A stretch of 27,269 nucleotides of DNA from Candidatus Pacearchaeota archaeon UBA92 (GCA_002497285.1 DANJ01000016.1:1-27269); one strand, 5' to 3'; shown: positions 13,837 to 20,982, numbered from the stretch's first letter. A program made the numbers and translations. Notes: a model not told the origin generated them from the sequence alone.

Positions 13837-14286
13837 CTAATCAAAAGATTGTTTTATCTGAGTTGTTGATGCACCCATGCTTAAAAGAAAAGCCCTCGTT
13901 TGTTCTTTAGATTCAGAATGTACTACTTTTATAATCGCCTTTACTTTTCTGCAAATTTTAACATTTTGTCTAATTTTTGCCAGTCTTTTAGCTTTATTCG
14001 CTTTGTCTAAGCTCTTTATTTCCTCCAAATCTAAGCCAAATTTTACTCTATTTTTTACAGCAATTTTCGCAGTGACGTTGTTTATTCCTGAATTCATCTG
14101 CTTTAATTTGTCGTTTCCAGTTTTGGCTTCAGGAGAGAGAAGGATGTCAAAATTTCCATATTCCAATAGTTTTCGGTTATAATCGTCTTCTTGTCCTAAG
14201 ATTATAATTGGATGCGGGGATTTCCTAATAATCTGCTTGGTTTTTTCAATGTTTTTCTCATCAATAATTTTCATATTATTATCCAT
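13837..14286 (-). CDS. rnp3: RNase P protein component 3 (Rpp30 family), short form
   Basis: Rpp30 is a protein subunit of archaeal RNase P, which trims the 5' leader of pre-tRNA. The diagnostic second half is present: SGINNVTAKIAVKNRVKFGLD, then AKRLAKIRQNVKICRKVKA and the C-terminal FLLSMGAST helix, all close to the family. At 149 aa it is well below the usual 200-230. The missing part is the front of the PHP-like barrel, including the first strand (DLHV-type motif). The ATG at 14286 overlaps the pyrH stop by 8 bp; an internal ATG at 14274 is an alternative. GGAA about 9 nt upstream may be the ribosome binding site. It is cotranscribed with pyrH. Confidence 0.82.
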   Translation of the reverse strand: MDNNMKIIDEKNIEKTKQIIRKSPHPIIILGQEDDYNRKLLEYGNFDILLSPEAKTGNDKLKQMNSGINNVTAKIAVKNRVKFGLDLEEIKSLDKANKAKRLAKIRQNVKICRKVKAIIKVVHSESKEQTRAFLLSMGASTTQIKQSFD

Positions 14287-14965
14287 AAATTAATGTTCCG
14301 TGGAAAGAATCACTCTTTAAAATTTTTAACATGTTAGACATATCTGGACCGATAAGGTACGTTTTTATTTTGTGTTCTTTTATTATTACTGCAGCTTTTT
14401 GATCCAAAACAAAATGTTGTCCGGGCTTGTATTTTATTTTTAGAGCCCTCTTTTCAAAGTCATCCCAAGTTATTTTTGGAATGAATTTTGCATTTTTATG
14501 AGTTTTGGGATTTGCAGAGTATAGTCCTGAAACATTGGAAAGATTTACGAAATCTGCTTTTAGAAAGTGTGCTAGTTTTGCGGCAGTTCCATCTGAAGTT
14601 TCATTATCTGCATATCTTAATGCTCCACAGAAAACGACTTTATTTTGTTTAAGATTACTTCTTACTTCTTTCATGTCTTTCGGAAGTGTTTCATTTGCTT
14701 CTTTTCCAAAGAATTGTGTCATAAATAAGGCATTCATTCTTGTCGCTCTTATTCCTGCCAGAGACTGTTCTTTCAAGGACTTTCCTTGTTTTTTGAGTGC
14801 AGTAATGTATTTTCTTGCTATTATCCCTCCTCCACAGACAACTACAAATTGATATTTCCCGTAGTTTTTTCTTAATGTTTCTTTGAATTTGTTTAGAAAT
14901 TTATAGTCTACTTCTTTAGGGATTATTATTGACCCTCCAAGAGATAAGACTATCTTTTTTTTCAT
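14279..14965 (-). CDS. pyrH: UMP kinase (archaeal type, amino acid kinase family)
   Basis: UMP kinase phosphorylates UMP to UDP in pyrimidine nucleotide synthesis. The fold signatures are clear: LSLGGSIIIP at the N-terminus, VVVCGGGIIARKYI, GIRATRMNA, the TSDGTAAKLAHFL nucleotide-binding segment and VNLSNVSGLYSANPKTH near the acceptor site. From ATG 14965 it has 228 aa, the normal length. The ATG at 14980 would add five residues, but a TATA-like attaaaaa element sits 26 bp before 14965, favouring the shorter form. It is the first gene of a pyrH-rnp3 pair, with overlapping reading frames at the junction. Confidence 0.92.
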   Translation of the reverse strand: MKKKIVLSLGGSIIIPKEVDYKFLNKFKETLRKNYGKYQFVVVCGGGIIARKYITALKKQGKSLKEQSLAGIRATRMNALFMTQFFGKEANETLPKDMKEVRSNLKQNKVVFCGALRYADNETSDGTAAKLAHFLKADFVNLSNVSGLYSANPKTHKNAKFIPKITWDDFEKRALKIKYKPGQHFVLDQKAAVIIKEHKIKTYLIGPDMSNMLKILKSDSFHGTLIYG

Positions 14966-15046
14966 ACATTTCATATGCAAATGTCTTTTTTAATTGTGTT
15001 GCTACAGTATAAGAATGCTTTTTAATCTGGTTTAAGAGGTTATTAA

Positions 15047-15592
15047 ATGAGAGAACCTGCACAGCTTGCTTCTGAAATGGAACATTGGTATCGAACAAAC
15101 AGGCTTGGAAACACCAAACTTGCGGGAGGTTCTGCTAATTCTGTTGATAGATACAAGAATAGGGTTCTAATCAGAGTGGCTAATCAGACTCAAATCCTTG
15201 GCTTTAGAAAGTATTCTAGTGGAGAATCTGGAAATGAATGTGTTGCTTTCTTTGCTTTCTGTCCGAATGTTGATGGAGACCATATAGGCAAGATTACAAG
15301 GGCGATGGATACACAGCTCGAAGAGCTTGCTTCTTTACGTGTCAATGAAGAAGGGACTAAGAAAACCACACAAAGAAATGTTTATGATTCCATATTTGAG
15401 AAACATAGCATTCAGATGGAGACCCTTGAATATAGGGGACATGTTTTTGATGGAGTTTTGGTTGAAGCCCCTATAAAAGAATTGCCTTTTGGGAAAAGGG
15501 GCAGACTTTCTGATAATTTATTTGAATATTCTTGGAGAGGAGTTGTCCGACCTACGTTTAGATTTGCCGTTCCTGTTTATTTAAGTTCTTAG
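15047..15592 (+). CDS. Unknown soluble protein
   Basis: I do not recognise this 181-aa protein. It has no signal peptide, membrane segment or obvious nucleotide-binding motif. Two Cys residues (in NECVAFFAFCPN) are spaced ten apart and lie in the most hydrophobic strand-like segment. The composition suggests an alpha/beta fold, with strands around 38-52 and 64-72, a helix around 80-97, and a beta-rich C-terminal third. A TATA element (ctttttaatc, 15018-15027) is centred 25 bp before the ATG, consistent with a leaderless single-gene transcript divergent from pyrH. The open frame, promoter and isolation make it a credible gene. Confidence 0.6.
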   Translation: MREPAQLASEMEHWYRTNRLGNTKLAGGSANSVDRYKNRVLIRVANQTQILGFRKYSSGESGNECVAFFAFCPNVDGDHIGKITRAMDTQLEELASLRVNEEGTKKTTQRNVYDSIFEKHSIQMETLEYRGHVFDGVLVEAPIKELPFGKRGRLSDNLFEYSWRGVVRPTFRFAVPVYLSS

Positions 15593-15631
15593 GTTGATAA
15601 AGCTTATATAGAATTGTTTATTGCCTTTCTC

Positions 15632-16768
15632 ATGAATAAAAAATACCTTTCTTTTTCTCTTTTAACCTTAGTTATTTTTATTTTATTTTATTTTATTTTT
15701 TATCAAGCAAGCCTTACTGGAAATATAGTCTCTAAGTTTGAATTCGAGAGTCCAAGTTTTAAATTGGGAGACACACTTAAAGGTTACTTAATTATAGATA
15801 CTAAAGAGGATTCTTTACCTTTAGATTCCTTTGTTATTGTTAATTTTGGGGGAAAAAAAATTAAAGTACCCATTGTTTCTTTATTAGATAATGCTGAAAT
15901 TGGAAAAGCTAGAGAAGTAGATTTTTATCCTGAAGTACAGGTTTCCTTGGAAGTTTTTACCAGTGAAGAGATAATTCAAAACAAGGGTCTTATAGGCTTT
16001 GTTACAAGTACTCCTCCTCCTCCTCCTCCTTCTTCTTCTGTTTCCAGCAGTGCAAGTAACGCAGTTACGGACTTAGGTGTCAAGACAAAAAATTCTTACC
16101 CTATTGAAGTTAGTGCGACTGTTTCAAAAGAGTCTGTTTATTTTGAAAGTACCAATATTTTAGGAGCGAATATAAAGGAAGCTAAACTTTTAGACGGCTC
16201 TTTAGTGAATAAAGATTTTATTGAGCTTAATTTAATTGATGGAAAAATAGAAATTGTAAGCCATTATAATGAGAATGTTTTGGGATATAAGGGGGATATT
16301 TTAAGAATCCCTTTAACAAAATTAGGTTTAGTTGTAAGCGATAGAAGTGAGATTACGAGTTCCTTAGAAACTCTAAGGGGAGAGATTTTAATTAACAATC
16401 GAGCTTATATCCCCTTCTCTGAAAATGGGCGTAATATTCTTGGGACTGGTAATGAGAATTTGGTCGAACTTGAGAAATCTTTTGATTGTGGAAATGTTAT
16501 TTGTACGATTAACTCTTGCTCTTCAAATTTTGATTCTGGAAAGATTTTAGCTGGAGAAATAGAGACTTCTTCTTCAAATGTGATTTCATGTTCTAGTTCT
16601 TGTGGCACTAAATACACAGAAGTTTCTTGTCCTAAAAGAGAACTTGTCTTTGAACGTGCTAAATCTGAATCAGGAAATGAGGTTAAAGTAATTGATTCTG
16701 AAAGTGAGAAAGTTGTTGCCAATGTCAAAGTTAATAAGGATGAAGTCAATATTGTTTTTTCTAACTAA
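15632..16768 (+). CDS. Membrane-anchored extracytoplasmic protein with Pro/Ser linker and Cys-rich C-terminal part
   Basis: The 378-aa product starts with a positively charged tip and one hydrophobic helix (about 6-24, very Phe/Leu/Ile rich), ending at SLTGNIV, so most of the protein should be outside. The first outer domain (about 35-115) is beta-rich, with a FKLGDTLKGYLIID pattern like beta-sandwich domains. A linker of six Pro followed by Ser runs (about 133-150) comes next, then a second beta-rich region. The last third has seven Cys (CGNVICTINSC ... CSSSCG ... C), which could form disulfides if a DsbA-like enzyme acts outside. I chose ATG 15632 because a TATA element (cttatatag, 15603-15611) is 25 bp upstream. 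Its stop abuts the stop of the convergent gene. Function is unknown. Confidence 0.7.
   Translation: MNKKYLSFSLLTLVIFILFYFIFYQASLTGNIVSKFEFESPSFKLGDTLKGYLIIDTKEDSLPLDSFVIVNFGGKKIKVPIVSLLDNAEIGKAREVDFYPEVQVSLEVFTSEEIIQNKGLIGFVTSTPPPPPPSSSVSSSASNAVTDLGVKTKNSYPIEVSATVSKESVYFESTNILGANIKEAKLLDGSLVNKDFIELNLIDGKIEIVSHYNENVLGYKGDILRIPLTKLGLVVSDRSEITSSLETLRGEILINNRAYIPFSENGRNILGTGNENLVELEKSFDCGNVICTINSCSSNFDSGKILAGEIETSSSNVISCSSSCGTKYTEVSCPKRELVFERAKSESGNEVKVIDSESEKVVANVKVNKDEVNIVFSN
16011..16039 (+). repeat. CCT/TCT trinucleotide tract
   Basis: Six CCT units followed by TCT units encode the Pro6-Ser linker of the anchored protein. Changes in unit number would alter linker length without shifting the frame. 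Confidence 0.7.
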
Positions 16769-17329
16769 TTATCTTTGAATTTGTTGTTGAAATGGTGTTC
16801 TTTTTTGTATGGTAAATCTAGTATCTACAAAATCAGATATAGTCGCTGTCAGGATTAAGTTTCCAAGAGCTGCCCTAAAGACTCCTTTTATCAGAGGTAT
16901 TCTCGTCTTATCCGAGAATTCTTTTATTATTTCAATTATTTCTTCTTTTGTTAATATTGTTCTTGTTTTTTGAGTCGTACCAGATATTTTCACAAGTATT
17001 TCTTTATTTGGTCCATAACAATCTATCTGATTTATTCTAGGGTCTGAAATTAAGATGTTTAGTTTTTTGAGGTCACTATAACCAGGCAGAGGTTTAACCA
17101 TTTGAGAAAGATACTCTTTTTGAATTGGCATAATATCAGGGGCTATCCTTGTCATAGGGGATGCTATCATTTTCTCTTGAAACCGATTATTTTGTACTAA
17201 ATTTGTAGGTCTCTTTTCTTCATTTGTTTTTTGTATTGTTTTTTCCCTTGGAATAGAATTAAGAATAAGATGTCTTGTGAATTCTCTTAAAAATAGTGCT
17301 CTTAGTTCGTGATTTTCTTTGCTTTTCAT
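16769..17329 (-). CDS. Orphan N-terminal domain of a type II/IV secretion ATPase
   Basis: The C-terminal half (about 80-180) resembles the N2 domain that precedes the motor in GspE/TadA/FlaI/VirB11-type ATPases. It has LNILISDPRINQIDCYG (compare the 'DPsItEI-vNG' signature), then a Thr-rich strand, the LTKEEIIEIIKEFSDKTRIP helix, and DTRFTIQKRTPF, corresponding to the tFtIRK end of that domain. The Walker A/B motor that normally follows is absent; the protein ends 8 residues later at 186 aa. The first 75 residues are basic and probably flexible. It is translationally coupled (TAATG) to the upstream coiled-coil gene. It may be a regulator, a scaffold or a derived nucleotide-free domain. Similarity is judged by eye. 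Confidence 0.6.
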   Translation of the reverse strand: MKSKENHELRALFLREFTRHLILNSIPREKTIQKTNEEKRPTNLVQNNRFQEKMIASPMTRIAPDIMPIQKEYLSQMVKPLPGYSDLKKLNILISDPRINQIDCYGPNKEILVKISGTTQKTRTILTKEEIIEIIKEFSDKTRIPLIKGVFRAALGNLILTATISDFVDTRFTIQKRTPFQQQIQR

Positions 17330-17694
17330 TAGAGATTAGTTCCGGTGCTAATATCTTCTCCAATATGCGTCCCATACATTCTTTCTCTTAATTTTGATTC
17401 CATCAAGGTAAGACCCTTTGCTAAGACCTTATTCTGTTCAAGCAGACGGTCTATTTTTTGCAGAAATTCTTGATCTTTACTGACCATATCAAGACCGGGG
17501 TTTTTTGCAAAAGTTCTTGCAGAATTTTCGAATAAAGCTAAAAGATTACCAACTTGATCAGTTAGTTTGTCGAATCTTTCTGCTAAATTAACATGAAGTT
17601 TTTGCAGTTCAACCATATTTTGAACTAATTTATCTTCAATTTTGCCAGACACATTTTTTTTAGTTCTCTTTTTTGACACTCTTTTTTTAACCAT
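17329..17694 (-). CDS. Coiled-coil protein with basic N-terminus, unknown
   Basis: This 121-aa protein starts with a Lys/Arg-rich stretch (about 1-18, MVKKRVSKKRTKKN) followed by heptad-patterned helices (about 20-58 and 73-105) with Leu/Val at a/d positions, so a dimeric or trimeric coiled coil is likely. There is no Cys and no membrane segment. Its TAA overlaps the ATG of the secretion-ATPase-N-domain gene, which implies that the two products are made in proportion and may interact. A TATA element (17715-17724) is centred about 25 bp before the ATG. No named family is recognised. Confidence 0.62.
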   Translation of the reverse strand: MVKKRVSKKRTKKNVSGKIEDKLVQNMVELQKLHVNLAERFDKLTDQVGNLLALFENSARTFAKNPGLDMVSKDQEFLQKIDRLLEQNKVLAKGLTLMESKLRERMYGTHIGEDISTGTNL

Positions 17695-17714
17695 ATAGCT
17701 TTTAGGTGGAAGAT

Positions 17715-17724
17715 GTTTATAAAG
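17715..17724 (-). promoter_or_regulatory. TATA element of the coiled-coil/N2-domain operon
   Basis: On the minus strand the box reads ctttataaac and is centred about 25 bp before ATG 17694. Confidence 0.55.
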
Positions 17725-17743
17725 ATTTCCAGAGCTAGTAAAG

Positions 17744-17751
17744 CTTAAAAC
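17744..17751 (+). promoter_or_regulatory. TATA element of tRNA-Trp
   Basis: The cttaaaac box is centred about 28 bp before the tRNA-Trp 5' end, similar to the spacing before tRNA-Thr. Confidence 0.5.
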
Positions 17752-17774
17752 CCTTGATATTTTGGTTTAGATAT

Positions 17775-17845
17775 GGGCGCGTAGTTTAATGGTAAAATAT
17801 CTGGCTCCAGACCAGAAGCCGGGGGTTCGATTCCCTCCGTGCCCA
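17775..17845 (+). tRNA. tRNA-Trp (anticodon CCA)
   Basis: The cloverleaf is complete: acceptor GGGCGCG/CGTGCCC with discriminator A, D arm TAGTTTAATGGTAAAA, anticodon stem TCTGG/CCAGA with loop CTCCAGA (anticodon CCA), and T-loop TTCGATT. There is no intron, whereas many archaeal tRNA-Trp genes carry a long one with a C/D-box RNA. The 3' end lies 1 bp from the stop of the convergent PIN-like gene. Confidence 0.96.
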
Positions 17846-17846
17846 T

Positions 17847-18527
17847 TTACAATCTTTTTAATTTATCTATCTCTTCAAAAGAAATTGAGGAGCCTTTGAA
17901 TTTTGTTGCAAATATAAGCGCTTCAAGGGCCCTTTTTCCTTTTATTAGAGTTAGGTTTTTTTTGTATGCTGCATATACTATTTCTGATGAACGTATGAAT
18001 CTGAAGATTCCAAATTTTTTGAATTCGTTATTATCTATTACTACTCTTGTTTTTAATTTTTTCGACATCAATTCTTCGAGGTTTTCTGATTTTTCAAATA
18101 ATATTCTTGTTGTTCTCTCATCTATACCTATCATGGTTTCAATATTTTTTTTATTTAGCAATAGAGATAAGGCAAGACAAGAAACTTCTGCATCGCTGAC
18201 TATTTTTATATACTGATTATTTGCTTTTAGTGTTAAGTTAATCACTGAAATTATCTTTTGTGTTAATTTAGAGATTTCTTCATTTGAAATTCCGAAATCT
18301 GTAGGAGTCTTTATTATTTTTTTTTGAATTAGTTCATTTACTCTCAATGCATCTAGCTCAAATCTTTTTATGTTTAATGGATAATCCACAACTTCTTTTC
18401 TGACAAAATTAGTCATGACTATATCCATTTCAGGAATTGAATCAATCTTCTCAAATAAGTACAGAAGAGAATTCATCGAGAAATTTATTATTGGACCTGA
18501 ATCAAGTATTAGAATTTTTTTTACCAT
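17847..18527 (-). CDS. PIN-like domain protein (putative RNase) of an HTH/PIN pair
   Basis: The N-terminus LILDSGPIINFSMNSL is a PIN-type first strand with acidic Asp9. Further acidic residues fall where PIN nucleases keep theirs: Glu45 (NFVRKEVVDYP), Asp112/Glu114 (VSDAEVSCLAL) and Asp136 (GIDERTTRIL). Four acidic positions are therefore available for metal binding, and an active single-strand RNase is plausible. After about 170 comes an extra C-terminal helical region. At 226 aa it is much longer than VapC-type toxins (about 130 aa). It follows the HTH gene with only 1 nt between stop and ATG, so the two are an operon. Alternatives are an RNA-processing enzyme or a toxin-like effector; the sequence does not decide. 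Confidence 0.68.
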   Translation of the reverse strand: MVKKILILDSGPIINFSMNSLLYLFEKIDSIPEMDIVMTNFVRKEVVDYPLNIKRFELDALRVNELIQKKIIKTPTDFGISNEEISKLTQKIISVINLTLKANNQYIKIVSDAEVSCLALSLLLNKKNIETMIGIDERTTRILFEKSENLEELMSKKLKTRVVIDNNEFKKFGIFRFIRSSEIVYAAYKKNLTLIKGKRALEALIFATKFKGSSISFEEIDKLKRL

Positions 18528-18528
18528 T

Positions 18529-19089
18529 TTAACTGAAGAATTCTAGAGCCATTTCTGCTCTTTTTTTTATATTTAATGTTAGATTATATTGTTTTTCATA
18601 AATTGATTTTTGCCCTATATATTCAGACAATTCCCAAGAACTTATTCCAAGAAGTTTTGCTGTTTGGGAAAGAGAAATTCCATGCTCGTATATTTTCGAG
18701 GCTTTATTTATTGAAGCTTTTTTTAAGACATCCTGAATATAAGGTTTAAGATTTATGGATAAGTTTGAAATTGACTTTCTTAATTGTTCTAAATAAGAAG
18801 TGTACTTTTCAAAATCATCTCCTTCAAGTGAGCTGTTTGCAAGATTAATCAGAGCATTTATCTTTTTTACTGAAAGGTCCCAATTTTTTACGTGAAGATA
18901 ATCCTTCTTAGATATTATTTTGCTCAATGAGTAGATTATAACTGCGATGGTTATGGAATCTGTATGTTGATCTATAGAAGCTGAGTGAATTGTTTGGTCA
19001 GACAGATGTTCTAATTTCATTGAATTGTTTGTTAATAAGGCAGATTGAGTTTCTTTAAGAACCATTATTAAATGCTCTTTTTCGGACAT
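18529..19089 (-). CDS. HTH-containing helical protein paired with the PIN-like gene
   Basis: The protein is nearly all helical. A clear helix-turn-helix lies at about 137-159 (HGISLSQTAKLLGISSWELS), like those of small DNA-binding regulators. The N-terminal 125 residues form a helical domain of no recognised family, including a conserved-looking polar-then-hydrophobic segment at 35-58 (HSASIDQHTDSITIAVIIY). At 186 aa it is larger than typical antitoxins. It is the first gene of a two-gene operon with the PIN-like protein, and a TATA element (ctttaaata, about 19111-19120) is centred 26 bp before its ATG. It could be a regulator of its partner, by analogy with toxin-antitoxin pairs, which is inference. 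Confidence 0.62.
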   Translation of the reverse strand: MSEKEHLIMVLKETQSALLTNNSMKLEHLSDQTIHSASIDQHTDSITIAVIIYSLSKIISKKDYLHVKNWDLSVKKINALINLANSSLEGDDFEKYTSYLEQLRKSISNLSINLKPYIQDVLKKASINKASKIYEHGISLSQTAKLLGISSWELSEYIGQKSIYEKQYNLTLNIKKRAEMALEFFS

Positions 19090-19203
19090 TATATAGAAAA
19101 GGAGGTATGCTATTTAAAGTTAACTAGATTTTATTGATTGCATTTTGAATATATTAGATTTTACTTTCACAAGGTTAATAAACGAAACATACCATTGCAT
19201 ATT

Positions 19204-19572
19204 ATGAATGTTTTATTGGATAGCAGTTTTATTATTTCTTGTGTTAGAGGGAGAATCGATTTTATTTCTCAGCTTCAAGAACAAGGGTTTAGAATACAAA
19301 TTCCAAGAGAGGTCTTACAAGAAATGAAAGACTTAAGATTTAAAAACAAGACTTCAAGAGAAGACAAACTCGCTATAGACATGGCTATGGAAATGATTGA
19401 AAAGAATAAAGTAAAAAAAATAAGCATGGGTGAAGGAAAAGTAGATGAATGGCTTATTAAGAAGGGCATTGAAGGATATTATATTGCAACGCTTGATAAT
19501 GTGATTAAAAGGGCAGTTCCAAGAAAGGTTATTATTTTCAAGGCTAAAGGGATGATTGGTGTTGAAGGATAG
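19204..19572 (+). CDS. Fcf1/VapC9-like PIN-domain protein (COG1412 type)
   Basis: This 122-aa single-domain PIN protein resembles the archaeal relatives of eukaryotic Fcf1, which cleaves pre-rRNA. Catalytic acids are in place: Asp6 (MNVLLDSSFI), Glu36 or Glu40 (IPREVLQEM), Asp81 (GKVDEWL) and Asp98 (YIATLDNVIKRA). The terminal segment KVIIFKAKGM matches the last strand of the family. Upstream in-frame codons extend the reading frame to 19138, but a TATA element (gttaataaac, 19174-19183) lies 26 bp before ATG 19204, so I start there. It is divergent from the HTH gene and precedes the rpo7 operon. A role in rRNA processing is suggested by the family, not proven. Confidence 0.78.
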   Translation: MNVLLDSSFIISCVRGRIDFISQLQEQGFRIQIPREVLQEMKDLRFKNKTSREDKLAIDMAMEMIEKNKVKKISMGEGKVDEWLIKKGIEGYYIATLDNVIKRAVPRKVIIFKAKGMIGVEG

Positions 19573-19609
19573 TTAGATTTAAAAAGCCATTTTTTCTCAC
19601 AATAACAAG

Positions 19610-20215
19610 ATGTTCTATTTAGCAGAAGTTGAAGACCATGTAAGGGTTGAGCCGAAGCATTTTGGGTTGCCCACTCATGAGTCCGTTGAAAAGCAGTTGA
19701 ATGAGAGTTATGTTAATTCTGTAAGTAAAGAATTAGGTTATGTTATAAGTGTCGTTTCTGTGGGAGAGGTTGGGGACGGAGTTATAATTCCTGGAGATGG
19801 TGCTGCTTTTTACAAATCTAAATTTAAGGTTCTTGTCTGGAAACCAGAATTGCATGAACTTGTTCATGGCACTATTGCAGAAATTGCAAGCTTCGGCGCG
19901 TTTATGGATTTAGGAGTTGCACAGGGAATGATTCATATTTCTCAGACGATGGAGGATTATGTTTCTGTTTCTAAAACAGGCACTTTATCTGGAAAGAATA
20001 CTAAAAGAAGTTTAGGTAAAGGAGATAACTGTATAGCAAGAATTGTTGCAATTAGTTTTAAGGGTGGAGAACCAAAAATTGGTTTGACAATGAGACAGCC
20101 TGGTTTGGGAAAGATAGAATGGTTGGACGAAGAGAAGAGAAAGAAAGATAGAAGTTCTAAACCTGAATCTAAAGAAAATTCCAAAGAGAAGAAAAAGAAA
20201 GGGAGCAAGAAGTAA
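19610..20215 (+). CDS. rpo7: DNA-directed RNA polymerase subunit Rpo7 (RpoE')
   Basis: Rpo7 forms the stalk of archaeal RNA polymerase with Rpo4, contacting nascent RNA and aiding open-complex formation. The N-terminal tip domain (MFYLAEVEDHVRVEPKHFG) and the S1/OB domain starting near 82 (HGTIAEIASFGAFMDLG, then GMIHISQ) are typical. The C-terminal 30 residues are a Lys/Glu/Ser-rich tail not found in most homologues (usually about 180-190 aa; here 201). A TATA element at about 19576-19587 is 28 bp upstream. It is the first gene of rpo7-spt4-rps24e-rps27ae, a standard archaeal order, and the spt4 ATG follows its stop directly. Confidence 0.95.
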   Translation: MFYLAEVEDHVRVEPKHFGLPTHESVEKQLNESYVNSVSKELGYVISVVSVGEVGDGVIIPGDGAAFYKSKFKVLVWKPELHELVHGTIAEIASFGAFMDLGVAQGMIHISQTMEDYVSVSKTGTLSGKNTKRSLGKGDNCIARIVAISFKGGEPKIGLTMRQPGLGKIEWLDEEKRKKDRSSKPESKENSKEKKKKGSKK

Positions 20216-20404
20216 ATGGCTGTTGAAAAAGCATGTAAAGTTTGCAAAACAATATACACTGGAGCTAAATGTTCTAAGTGTGGTAATACAGAAGGTTCAG
20301 ATACTTTTAAAGGGAAAGTAATAGTTTTCAACCCAGAACAGTCTGAAATTGCTAAAAATTTAGCTCTTAAAGAAAAAGGAGAATTCGCAGTTAGACTAAG
20401 ATGA
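20216..20404 (+). CDS. spt4: Transcription elongation factor Spt4 (RpoE'')
   Basis: Spt4 is the small zinc protein that pairs with Spt5 to clamp RNA polymerase during elongation. It has 62 aa with four zinc-ligand cysteines (Cys7, Cys10, Cys19, Cys22: ACKVCK...AKCSKCG) and the conserved KGKVIVFNPEQSEIAK strand-turn that docks on Spt5. Its ATG begins right after the rpo7 stop, with GGGAG about 11 nt upstream inside rpo7. Its last codons overlap the rps24e start by 4 bp (ATGA). Confidence 0.93.
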   Translation: MAVEKACKVCKTIYTGAKCSKCGNTEGSDTFKGKVIVFNPEQSEIAKNLALKEKGEFAVRLR

Positions 20405-20658
20405 TTAAAAAAGATTTTAAAAATACTTTATTGAAGAGAAGGGAAGTTGTTTTAGAAATTGATTCTTCGCAAAACCCTGGAAAAGAAGGCGCTAAAAATG
20501 CAATCGTTGATAAGTTAAAAGCGAATTTAGATTTAATTGCAATTAAGAAGATTAGTGGGTTTTTCGGGAGTGATAAATTTATGATTGAAGCATTTATTTA
20601 TGAGTCTAAGGAAGATTTAGAAAAGACTGAACCAAAGAAAAAGGAGAAGAAAAAGTAA
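20401..20658 (+). CDS. rps24e: Small ribosomal subunit protein eS24
   Basis: This is a structural protein of the 30S subunit. It has 85 aa, with the family pattern of an N-terminal strand (NTLLKRREVVLEID), a basic helix after GKEGAKNAIVDKLKAN, and IKKISGFFGSDKFMIEAFIY, the signature for the third and fourth strands. It is slightly shorter than most archaeal eS24 (about 95-100 aa) and ends in a Lys/Glu-rich tail. It overlaps spt4 by 4 bp and the S27ae gene by 1 bp. Confidence 0.92.
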   Translation: MIKKDFKNTLLKRREVVLEIDSSQNPGKEGAKNAIVDKLKANLDLIAIKKISGFFGSDKFMIEAFIYESKEDLEKTEPKKKEKKK

Positions 20659-20876
20659 TGGCAAAGTCAAATAAAGATAAGAAAGGTAAGAAGAAACACG
20701 TAAACAAACCTAGTTCTAAAAAATACAAGCATTATACTATTACTGGAGATGTTGTTAAAAGGAAACCACATTGTCCAAGGTGTGGGCCTGGTGTATTTTT
20801 GGCAGATAGAGAGAATAGGATGCATTGTGGAAAATGCCATTATACTGAATTTAAAGGAAAAGAAGACAAGAGGTAA
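20658..20876 (+). CDS. rps27ae: Small ribosomal subunit protein eS31 (S27ae)
   Basis: This 72-aa zinc ribbon protein of the 30S subunit corresponds to the ribosomal part of eukaryotic ubiquitin-S27a fusions. A very basic N-terminal 25 residues precede YKHYTITGDVVKRK. Zinc ligands are Cys39/Cys42 (HCPRCGPG) and Cys57/Cys60 (MHCGKCHY), with the conserved FLADRENR between. GGAG lies about 12 nt before the ATG. It is the last gene of the operon; a hairpin plus T-rich tract starts within its last codons. Confidence 0.95.
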   Translation: MAKSNKDKKGKKKHVNKPSSKKYKHYTITGDVVKRKPHCPRCGPGVFLADRENRMHCGKCHYTEFKGKEDKR

Positions 20877-20884
20877 TCACCTCT
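20869..20884 (+). terminator. Hairpin and T-rich tract ending the rpo7 operon
   Basis: The perfect inverted repeat agaggt-aatc-acctct begins in the last codons of the S27ae gene and is followed by T-rich sequence (20898-20902 and 20910-20919). This fits an operon terminator. Confidence 0.55.
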
Positions 20885-20957
20885 AATCCTAATCTAATTT
20901 TTGTTCTGTTTTCATTTTTACACTGATAGAGGGCAGATTTTTGTGCCTTATCTTTGT

Positions 20958-20966
20958 GTTATAAAC
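20958..20966 (+). promoter_or_regulatory. TATA-like element before the structured RNA candidate
   Basis: The box gttataaac is centred about 21-26 bp before the 5' arm of the long stem at 20983. No coding start of quality follows within 150 bp. Confidence 0.35.
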
Positions 20967-20982
20967 AGAATTATTTTTTGAA

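Noticed and set aside
17775..17845. Search for an intron with a guide RNA in tRNA-Trp, common in euryarchaea.
   Set aside because: The gene is contiguous at 71 nt; there is no intron.
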